64,000 bases of DNA from NCBI GenBank assembly GCA_032622095.1, contig CP136066.1:231946961-232010960 (forward strand), given 5' to 3'. Position numbers and translations under genes: made by a program. Every line of letters begins with the position of its first letter. Positions within the stretch are counted from its first letter, which is position 1. Below the pieces are notes generated by a model, which saw nothing but the letters and a program-made list of their open reading frames with translations, searched no databases and was not told where the DNA came from. Below, piece by piece: positions 55,341-64,000 of this stretch. This DNA comes from Siphonodentalium dalli. Taxonomy: Eukaryota; Mollusca; Scaphopoda; Gadilida; Siphonodentaliidae.

Positions 55341-55830
55341 TGCATAACCACTCATTAGACTCCGATTACATAACCACTCATTAGACTCCGATTACATAAC
55401 CACTCATTAGACGCCGATTACATAACCACCCATTAGACTCCGATTACATAACCACTCATTAGATGCCGATTACATAAGCACCCATTAGACACCGAATACA
55501 TAACCACTCATTAGACGCCGATTACATAACCACTCATTAGACGCTGATTACATAACCACTCATTAGACGCTGATTACATAACGACTCATTAGATGCTGAT
55601 TACATAACCACCCATTAGACTCCGATTACATAACCACTCATTAGACGCTGATTACATAACCACCCATTAGACTCAGATTACATAACCACTCATTAGATGC
55701 CGATTACATAAGCACCCATTGGACGCCGATTACATAACCACTCATTACACGCCGATTACATAACCACTCATTAGACGCCGATTACATAACCACTCACTAG
55801 ATGCCGATTACATAACCACTCATTAGACAG
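55341..55830. repeat. 26-bp minisatellite, ~19 units
   Basis: Units 'cataaccactcattagacgc' plus 'cgatta', with variants at two or three positions. It starts immediately beside the hAT target duplication. A stray unit lies at 55860-55880. Confidence 0.88.
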
Positions 55831-56008
55831 TGATTACTTTAAATGGACATGGTAAGCTGCATAACCTCTCATTAGATGCCAATTGGCAAGGGAGGGCTTG
55901 TAAATAAGTAAACACTTCTAAACAATATAATATTGTATTGAGGCTTTTGTAAAGCAAAAGTGGGTGAAAGACGAATTATAAATAAATTATTAAAATACGT
56001 TAGTCGTA

Positions 56009-56180
56009 TATGTCATCAACGTCGTTTTTCGTTTGATCTATGAGCGTATAGACCGTTCAGTAGACGAATAACATACTGTATAATTCCGCGAAGCGGATTA
56101 TACTAAGTATGTTATTCGTCTACTGATCGGTCTATAGGCTCATAGATCAACCGAAAAACGACGTTGATGGCTTATAATTA
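56009..56180. repeat. Palindromic foldback, ~75-bp arms
   Basis: 'catcaacgtcgtttttcg' and 'cagtagacgaataacatact' at the left pair with 'agtatgttattcgtctactg' and 'cgaaaaacgacgttgatgg' at the right, around 'ccgcgaagcgg'. Confidence 0.85.
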
Positions 56181-56634
56181 CAACTATAACACTTTATTTT
56201 CAGCTATCTACTATTAATCCATCTCAGAAAATTAATTGCCAAAACATGATTTTCCGTTGGACAATCTCAAAATTTGGTTGATGGGCCGAAAATAAATTGG
56301 CCAAAATTGTCAACGAGCATCTTCGTCAAGCAAACTTTCAGAAAATAAATATTTACGCTTCAACTTCAATTTTCAGCAATAAACAATCCATGATAAAAAG
56401 AATTACTTGTTTGGCTACGATTTACGTTGAAAATGACTCAACAACAACCCAATAATTATCAACACACACAGAGTCGAATCCGCGATCTCCGGTAAAATTA
56501 ACTCCAGACCAGTCCAGACCGATCACGGCCGATGTAATTTGTAAACAAATGCCCTGATCATATCTAATGTTCTCGTGACAAATGTCATGTCATTAGCATT
56601 GTAATAAAGCTGAATGAAAGTGTCAATGACACTG
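56181..56634. other. No gene recognised
   Basis: Unique non-coding DNA between the foldback and the next monomer array. Confidence 0.4.
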
Positions 56635-58494
56635 TAGCTCAACTTGGAAAGGAAATAATTTCATGTGTTAAAGTCAATGGAGTGATTAGGAATGTGGAAA
56701 GTTGAAAGGCCTAGTTACGCAAAGAGTAAAATCTAAGATGGCCGCTGGCAGCCATGTTTTTTTGCCAAATGACCCCAAAAAGATTCGTTCCCATTTACAT
56801 GTCATTATTAACATCCAGTACAAATTTCATGATGATCTGACAAATGATACGACCTGTAGCCTGTGTCAAAGGATTTAGTCATGCAAAGAGTAAAATCCAA
56901 GATGGCTGCTGGCAGCCATGTTTTTTTTGGCCAAATGACTCCAAAATGAATAATTCTCATCTACATGTCATTGTTAACATCCGTAACAAATTTCATGAAG
57001 ATCTGACCAAAGCTACGACCTGTAGGCCGCGCCAAAGGATTTAGTCATGCAAAGATATAATCCAAGATGGCTTCTGGTGGCCATTTTGTTTGGCCAAATG
57101 ACCCCAAAATGACTCGTTCCCATCTACATGTCAATATTAACATCCATGACAAATTTCATGATGATCAGACGAGCAGTATGACCTGTAGCCCGCGCCAATG
57201 GATTGAATTTTGAAATCCAAAATGGCGACTGGTGGTCATGTTTTTTGCCGAATAACCCCAAAATAACTCGTTCCCATCTACATGACAATGTCAACATTCA
57301 CGACAAATTTCATAAAGATCGGACCAAAAGTACGACCTGTAGCCCGTGCTAATGGATTGAATTTTGAAATCCAAGATGGCCACTGGCGGTCATGTTGTTT
57401 GTCCGAATGACCCCAAAATGACTCGTTCACATCTACATTCCAATTTCAACAGCCATGACAAATTTCATGATGATCAGACTAAAGGTACGACCTGTAGCCC
57501 GTGCTAAAGGATTTAGTCATACAAAGAGTAAAATCCAAAATGGCTGCTGGTGGCCATATTTTTTTGCCGAATGACCCCAAAATGACTCGTTCCCATCTAT
57601 ATGTCATTGTTAACATCCATGAAAAAATTTATGATGATCCGACCAAAGGTACGACCTGTAGGCCGTGCCAAAGAATTTAGTCATGCAAAGAGTAAAATCT
57701 AAGATGGCTGCCAGTGGCCATGTTTTTCGGCCGAACAACCCCAAAATTACTCGTTCCCATCTACATTTCAATATTAATATCCATGACTAATTTCATGATG
57801 ATCAAACGAACAATACGACCTGTAGCCCGTGCTAATGGATTGAATATTGAAATCCAAGATGGCCACTGGCAGCCACGTTTTTATCCCGAATGAACCCAAA
57901 ATGACTCGTTCCCATCTACATTTCAATGTCAACAGCTATGACACATTTTATGATGATCCGACCAAGGGTACGACCTGTAGGCCGTACCAAAAAATTTAGT
58001 CATGCAAAGAGTAAATCTAAGATGGCTGCCGGCAGCCATGTTTTTGGGCCGAATGACCCCAAAATTAGTCGTTCCCATCTACATGTCAATGTTAACATTC
58101 ATGACAAATTTCATGATGATCAGACCAAAGGTACCGGTACGACCTGTAGCCCGTGCTATGGATTGAATTTTGAAATCCAAGATGGCCGCTGGCAGCCATG
58201 TTGTTTGTCCGAATGACCCGAAAATGACTCTTTCCCCATCTACATTCCAATTTCAACAGCCATGACAAATTTCATGATGATCAGACTAAAGGTACGACCT
58301 GTAGCCCGTGCTAAAGGATTTAGTCATACAAAGAGTAAAATCCAAAATGCCTGCTGGCGGCCATGTTGTTTTGCCGACCAAAGGTACGACCTGTAGCCCG
58401 TGCTAAAGGAAATTGTTGACGCATCACGCACACATGCACGACGGACGACAAAGCCATGGCAATAGCTCAAACTTTACAAAGTAAAGTTGAGCTA
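56635..58494 (+). mobile_element. Tandem-monomer element, ~11 units, complementary ends
   Basis: Same family and ends as 23505-25091 (TAGCTCAACTT ... AAGTTGAGCTA, with a 3' hairpin 'agctcaaactttac'/'gtaaagttgagct'). The ~160-bp monomers fall into subtypes ending 'ggatttagtcatgcaaagag' or 'ggattgaattttgaaatcc', which alternate irregularly. The preceding 'gaaagtgtcaatgacactg' is also shared with the 23.5-kb copy. Confidence 0.78.
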
Positions 58495-59226
58495 AAAATG
58501 TTAAAAGGGTTGTAATCGGGTAACACATTTTATTTATTTCCAATAAATTTTGCCATGTTGATCAGCCTGATTTATGATAAGTTGTGTTCTCACAGGTGGC
58601 GGCCATGTTGTTTTGCCGAATGACCCCAAAATGATTCGTTCCCATCTACATGTCATTATTAACATCCATGAAAAAATTTATGATGATCCGACCAAAGGTA
58701 CGACATGTAGGCCGTGCCAAAGAATTTAGTCATGCAAAGAGTAAAATCTAAGATGGCTGCTGGTGGCCATGTTTTTTGGCCGAACAACCCCAAAATTACT
58801 CGTTCCCATCTACATGTCAATATTAACATCCATGACAAATTTCATGATGATCAGACGAACAGTACGACCTGTAGCCCGTGCTAATGGATTGAATGTTGAA
58901 ATCCAAGATGGCCACTAGCGGCCATGTTTTTTTCCCGAATGAACCCAAAATGACTCGTTCCCATCTACATGTCAATGTCAACAGCTATGACAAATTTCAT
59001 AATGATCCGACCAAAGGTACGACCTGTAGCCCGTGCTAAAGGAAATTGTTGACGCATCACGCACACATGCATGACGGACGACAAAGCCATGGCAATAGCT
59101 CAAACTTTACAAAGTAAAGTTGAGCTAAAAATGTTAAAAGGGTTGTAATCGGGTGACACATTTTATTTATTTCCAATAAATTTTGCCATGTTGATCAGCC
59201 TGATTTATGATAAGTTGTGTTCACAG
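58460..59226 (+). repeat. Segmental duplication of the array end
   Basis: The last monomers, the 3' hairpin and ~130 bp of downstream flank ('gttaaaagggttgtaatcgg' through 'tttatgataagttgtgttc') are repeated about 632 bp apart (58460-58600 and 59092-59226). The second copy carries three monomers (58590-59124). Confidence 0.75.
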
Positions 59227-59875
59227 CAGTAACTATACACGTTGTCATAGACGCTTTTTCGAAATATGGACAAATAAAAAACACGGCTCGAACTTCGAGT
59301 GTTCAATCGAGCTTTACAAAAACATGAATACGGCTTAAATGATCAGACATAAGTATAGTATAGTGTATATAAGAAGCAGAGACATGGAATATAGACATAG
59401 ACTACTTGTTCAAATGTTTCTAACATTGAGTTTTCGAGTTGTTTTTACACTGAAATTATAATGGAATTCTCGTTCCGCGCTTTCGCGTCAACCGGGGACG
59501 TCGTGTGGGGCGACGGTTATAGACTCGCCCAATTTTCTTAAAGTGTCACTACGCGATGTGACTCGTCTACTGCAAAGTCTATGCACTGATAGACGCAGGT
59601 CACGCGGTAGCCTCTCGACCAATCAAATGCCCGCATTTCGACGAAAACGAAAGTAGTTGTAATTATACATACTAAATGACAATTTGACAAACAAATATCA
59701 ATAAACCAAATAACATCCAAATACATATTCACACTCAAAGAAATGAAGAACAAGAGGTGGCATCAGAGATGCTGTGTCTCGTTTTAGGTTGCTCACCGCC
59801 GGTGGCTACCGCCAATTGGTGTGCATCAGTATCGGTAGACTAATTAATAGGTAAAATCGGTTAATATTTGTTCAA
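59227..59875. other. No gene recognised
   Basis: Unique sequence. A minus-strand frame at 59538-59753 has no family or splice support. Confidence 0.4.
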
Positions 59876-60892
59876 GTTATCGACTAATTAAGGGCCATAA
59901 CTCTATCAAATTTTATCGGGCCAGGCTGGTTTTCGAACTCGTCCAGGATATTATTGGAAGACATCTATATACCAAATTTTAGTTGACGTTTGTTGAAGTT
60001 ATCGCGCTAACGAGCTAAAAATTCACGAAAAATGACTAATTAAGGGCCATAACTCTATAAAATTTTATCGGGCCAGGCTGGTTTTCGAACTCGTCCGAAA
60101 TATTCTTGGCAAGTATGTCTATTCCAAATTTTAAACAAATCGGAGGACGTTTGTTGAAGTTATCGCGCTAACGAGCTAAAAATTCACGAAAAATGACTAA
60201 TTAAGGGCCATAACTCTATCAAATTTTATTGGGCCAGGCTGGTTTTCGAACTCGTCCAGGATATTATTGGAAGACACTTATATACCAAATTTTAGTTGAA
60301 TCGGATGACGTTTGTTGAAGTTATCGCGCTAACGAGCTGAAAATTTGTGAAAAAATGACTAATTAAGGGACATAACTCTATCAAATTTTATCGGACCTGG
60401 CCGGTTTTCGAACTCGACCGAGATATTCTTGGGAGACACCTATATACCAAATTTCAATCAAATCGGATAACGTTTGTTGAAGTTATCTCGCTAACGAGCT
60501 GAGAAAATTCGTGAAAAATGACTAATTAAGGGCCATAACTCTATCAAATTTTATCGGACCAGGCCGGTTTTCAAACTCTTCCGAGATATTCTTGGGAGAC
60601 ACCTATATCCCAAATAAATTTCAATCGAATCAGATAACGTTTGTTGAAGTTGTTGCGCTAACGAGCCTAAAATCAGTGAAAAATGGCAAAGGGCCATAAC
60701 TCTGTAATAAATGTGCGGACGAACCCGATTTTTTGTCTGCAGCTTACGTGCATGGATATGTACTCACACACCAAATTTTTAAATCCGTCAATAAACGGTT
60801 GAGTTATAAGCAAAACACGCCGCCCGTCCGCCCGCCCACCGTCCCTCATCAAACTATAAGTCGAGTTTTGGAAAATAACTCGACTAAAAACA
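59876..60892 (+). repeat. ~160-bp monomers with 'aagggccataactctatc' core and 3' hairpin
   Basis: Five similar monomers and one diverged one ('gaaaaatgactaattaaggg', 'ggccaggctggttttcgaac', 'gttgaagttatcgcgctaac'), then a 'cgcccgtccgcccgcccacc' stretch, then the hairpin at about 60859-60888 ('agtcgagttttgg'/'aataactcgact'). Confidence 0.82.
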
Positions 60893-61171
60893 TTGACCTA
60901 AAAATGTAGGAATCAAAGGTCGGACAAAATTATACATGTTGCAAAAAAATTCTAAGTCGAAAAAGGGGGATAACTCCACCAAAAAAAGTCCAACAGACGT
61001 CATAATCGCAGGTGCACAGGTTCCCATGGAGGTTGATGTCTGTGCCAAGTTTCACGGAAAATGATCATAAAACGACACAGAAAAACTATGGACAGACGGA
61101 CAGACGGACGGACAAGCTGATTCCAGTATACCCCCCCCCCCCCCCCCCACAACTCGTTACGAGGGGTATAA
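60893..61171 (+). repeat. Single monomer with C-rich 3' hairpin
   Basis: Second copy of the 19970-20421 family; ends 'agtataccccc' ... 'gaggggtata' with a long C run at about 61130-61149. Confidence 0.75.
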
Positions 61172-61202
61172 AAAGAACAGAAATATGTTAGAAAAAACTT
61201 AC

Positions 61203-61295
61203 GATAAATGGAATAATGAGGTCTCCAGGTGTATGTGATGTTATCACGGCTGTCCAGATGGAGGCTCTCAATGCTGATGGTTATTCCTTTACCAA
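61203..61295 (-). CDS. Probable 93-bp host exon, unrecognised protein
   Basis: Minus strand: acceptor 'tgtttcattacag' and donor ATC|GTAAGT enclose 93 bp with an open frame G-K-G-I-T-I-S-I-E-S-L-H-L-D, then N-I-T-Y-T-W-R-P. Both splice sites are strong. The peptide looks like part of an extracellular beta-rich domain, with a potential N-glycosylation site (N-I-T), but I cannot assign a family. Related exons may lie upstream at 61545-62150. Confidence 0.45.
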
Positions 61296-61548
61296 CTGTA
61301 ATGAAACACATACATTTATATAATGGAGGCTCCGATGGTGAAATGCGATATTAATATGAAAGTGTCAATACTTTAACTCAACTTGGGAAGTAGTTTATTT
61401 TTTGCTGAGCAATGAATAGAATGATAAAGAAGACAGAAAGCCAAAAAGCTACGGTAAAGGTCTTGTATTGTGTAGATGAAATTATTCTCAATTCAAACAT
61501 TTCACGGATTTAAATTTGAAATGCAAGATGACTGCTGGCAGCCAAGTT

Positions 61549-61670
61549 TTATACTGAAAAGGTCGAAGATGCTGGCTTGCCCAGGGCTATTGTTCTCATA
61601 CAGGTGTCGATTTTTATCAAATTACGCACACGTCCCGGCTTACTCTCATTAGGCCCAGTTGTAACTGTCA
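61549..61670 (-). CDS. Possible exon, unrecognised
   Basis: Minus strand: 'ttggagtgacag' precedes an open stretch T-G-P-N-E-S-K-P-G-R-V-R-N-L-I ending at TAA. It reads like protein, but its phase does not join neatly to the neighbouring exons. Confidence 0.25.
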
Positions 61671-61698
61671 CTCCAACAACAGTTGAATACAGTAGGAG

Positions 61699-61916
61699 AG
61701 GCGATGTATGGTGATACACCGAGTGGCCACGGCATGTCGATAATGTATAATGAAGCACTTACCTTGGTTTGGTGACCTGATATCTTGTGGCAGCTAATCT
61801 GACTTAAAGCGATGTATGGTTACACACCGAGTGGCCACGCCATGTCGATAATGTATAATGAAGCACTTACCTTGGTTTGGTGACCTGATATCTTGTGGCA
61901 GCTAATCTGACTTGCA
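61699..61916 (-). repeat. 109-bp tandem duplication containing a splice donor
   Basis: Two nearly identical units carry 'agtcagattagctgccacaa', 'gatatcaggtcaccaaacca' and AAG|GTAAGT on the minus strand. The upstream sequence (to about 61980) is an open, exon-like stretch, so the duplication repeats the 3' part of an exon together with its donor. Confidence 0.55.
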
Positions 61917-61981
61917 GCAGCAACAAGGAAGTCATAGCTGATATTTCCATCTCTCACATCATCTGTATCGGCAACATACTG

Positions 61982-62140
61982 TCATACACACAGACCAGAT
62001 GTAGAGACTTTGGATGGGCCTTGTAACCAGACATCCTCATTGACTTTCGGACAGTCAGCATACACCATACACACCATTACCGTCCCTGACAACATAATGC
62101 CATATAATGTACATAGGCTTTCCTGTAGCAACAGAGACTT
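61982..62140 (-). CDS. Possible exon, unrecognised
   Basis: Minus strand: 'ctgttgctacag' (about 62133) opens into E-S-L-C-T-L-Y-G-I-M-L-S-G-T-V and later A-D-C-P-K-V-N-E-D-V, ending at a stop near 61982. Hydrophobic followed by Cys-containing sequence would suit a membrane or secreted protein. Low confidence. Confidence 0.25.
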   Translation of the reverse strand, partial: KSLLLQESLCTLYGIMLSGTVMVCMVYADCPKVNEDVWLQGPSKVSTSGLCV

Positions 62141-62169
62141 ATTTGAATCAACATCTGAGCTGAAATGAA

Positions 62170-62820
62170 GCAAATATTAAAGTAAATACTCAGGCCAGTA
62201 TACTGTCATAACATATTGTTACAGGTTAACTGGATTCACTATATTCTGGTCTGCAGCATGTACATATATATCATATAATGCATTGATAAATCGTACATGA
62301 TAGATGTAAACTTTCATGGTAGTTTGTCTTCATGTTACATCCTGGGAGACCGCTGGAAAAACACAGTGGGGGGGAATTGTTGCTATGAAGCTTCAGCTGC
62401 AAACATTTGTTAGCAGATATTATTATATATTATACTAGCAGGGTTACCTGGCGTTGCCCAGGTTAAAGTGATGTGAAACCCTTTGTGGATGTTTGATGGG
62501 AATAGAGAATACTCTTGCTCAAAGTGTTACATGTATTCTCATAAATTGTTTATTCAAATAGCATCACAAAACATGATTCTTACACATGGAATATAAGTAG
62601 TGGCTCACTTTGTCAATTGTCATTTTGTTTATCGCGATTAATCCGTTCCACCAATTTATTTATTTACAACTGCGTATACGTCAGACGTTATGACATGAAA
62701 CATGAACATCATAAACACATTAATTCACGACATTTGGGTTTTACATCTATAGAGATGTATCAATCAATCTAAGATTTTGAGGACACCTGGCTATCATATC
62801 TCCATGAAGATACAGATGTT
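62170..62820. other. No gene recognised
   Basis: AT-rich. At about 62440-62475 there is a single copy of the 'acctggcgttgcccagg' core that is tandem at 6.1-6.4 kb. Confidence 0.4.
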
Positions 62821-63286
62821 TTAAAGGTATTCAATCCGATCAGACAGTCCCCATATCATCTAGATACAGCAACAACAACATTTCTTCAAAACATGCTTTA
62901 GTTATCAGAATCGATTAGTTACAACAAAATAATGCTAACCACTGTCAACTATGGTATAAAATTTCCCAAAACTTGTTATTTATCAACATTTTGTTCAACA
63001 AAATATGACCTTATTATCACTTAAGTATCACGAAATTTGGCCATATTACCACTTGATTTTAGAGTTATCCATCTTAATTGACAATTTTGCGCGAAACCTT
63101 CTGTTTGACCACGTGGTTCTGGGCCACATATTATTACACATCTCGAGAAATAACAAATTTCGAAAATCGATATCTGATCACTCTGTGTTTTGATGGGTGG
63201 GTTCCTCAACTCGATTCAAATATTTTTTACCCTGAAACCAAAGAAATAGTAATTTATGAGCATCTGATCGGATTGAGTACCTTTAA
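62821..63286. mobile_element. TTAA-flanked MITE, copy A2
   Basis: Same family as 43134-43609: TTAA, AGGTATTCAATCCGATCAG at the left; complement of AGGTACTCAATCCGATCAG and TTAA at the right. The interior aligns over most of its length. Confidence 0.8.
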
Positions 63287-64000
63287 AGAAATGTCCAGGT
63301 GCTCCTCTGTTCATGGCGCTATATATTGGCGAAATATTCTCAGTTTAAAAGAAATGTTGCCATGCACATATATCAGCTACATGTGCCCGACACAGTGAGA
63401 TTTTAGTTGTTTATTGTAAATTTTTTGCGGAAACTATATTGAATGGAACAGACTCAATTGTGATATATTATATACATGATCCATTCTAATATGCAATTCT
63501 CTGATGGTTCGAGTTCTCTCAGTTTGCAAGAATATGTGTATCTCTTAAATGAAATGATAAATATACGTTTAATACTTTCTCCTAGGTATCTGTTTCGCTT
63601 GCTCATTAAACATTTTTTACACGCACATTTTGATACCTCATATCATTTGAGAAGAACGTGTATGAATTTGATGGTAATTGGCACTAAACATATTTTTTAT
63701 CAGTTTTGGTGACCCTCCCGTCCCTATTTCAGACTGAAACGGCGCCACTGTTGTCATCATTAAACCACACACTTAAGACTCATTATGGAAATGCATATAT
63801 ATAAAATTCAATGGTGAACTTGTCAAGTATACAAATTTAGGGGCCCCATATCTCTCATCCAAACGGCAACAATTTGGTGTATCTAAACCACACGGTTAGA
63901 TTCCTCTTATCACAGAGAAGACTATGTATCAATCTGGTGGAAATCTGCGCTAAAAATATTGTTTATCTTTTTTTGTGTCCCTCTCACCCTCTCTCACCCA
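63287..64000. repeat. Two diverged ~240-bp monomers at the window end
   Basis: 'gagaagaacgtgtatgaatt' near 63650 and 'gagaagactatgtatcaatc' near 63915 are followed by similar text ('ggcactaaacatattttt' and 'gcgctaaaaatattgttt'). The repeat continues past the window. No gene is seen. Confidence 0.45.

Overview
The window reads as nuclear DNA from an invertebrate, most likely a marine lophotrochozoan and probably a mollusc. It is AT-rich, has spliced genes with GT-AG introns, almost no compact coding sequence, and a dense layer of transposons. Many tandem ~160-bp monomers contain 'gggccataactct' or 'aagatggctgctgg' cores and end in a 3' hairpin, an architecture like that described for bivalve 'pearl' elements. 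The species cannot be named from sequence alone. I saw no rRNA, tRNA or CRISPR array.

The centrepiece is 38.8-55.3 kb. A small hAT-type element (38815-55332; ends CAGGG...; 8-bp target duplication TGGTACAC) has been split by a 15,624-bp DNA transposon (39230-54853) with its own 8-bp duplication, GTTAGTAA. The inner element has nearly identical ~731-733-bp terminal inverted repeats. It carries three genes: a 916-aa PIF1-type helicase with a C-terminal PHD finger (four exons, 40016-48120, + strand); an SGNH-hydrolase-like protein inside the first helicase intron (40414-41467, +); and a P-element/THAP9-like DDE transposase on the opposite strand (50497-52915). The 3' flanks of all three genes carry the same 19-bp hairpin motif in sense orientation. 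The 8-bp duplication, CA...TG ends and RNase H-fold transposase place it in the P superfamily. Its size, ~0.73-kb repeats and helicase plus hydrolase cargo are very unlike a canonical ~3-kb P element. I infer that the transposase moves the element and that the helicase and hydrolase assist replication, repair or regulation; the sequence does not show this directly.

Left part (1-38.8 kb): minisatellites, foldback elements, a 5'-truncated LINE (7.25-8.38 kb), exon-like coding remnants on the minus strand (about 2.9-3.6, 5.3, 11.6-11.8 and 13.2-14.6 kb; the last is a Gln/Pro-rich exon with five in-frame stops), a 1.3-kb hAT element with perfect 8-bp duplications (15208-16508), tandem-monomer arrays (20-28 kb), and four copies of one palindromic TA-flanked MITE at 30.0-33.3 kb. 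The last MITE copy interrupts an otherwise open reading frame. A second LINE remnant lies at 34.2-34.9 kb, followed by large inverted-repeat structures at 35.4-37.0 kb.

Right part (55.3-64 kb): a 26-bp minisatellite beginning at the hAT boundary, more ~160-bp monomer arrays (56.6-61.2 kb), minus-strand exon-like segments at 61.2-62.1 kb including a tandemly duplicated block with a splice donor, and a second copy (62821-63286) of the TTAA-flanked MITE found inside the giant element.
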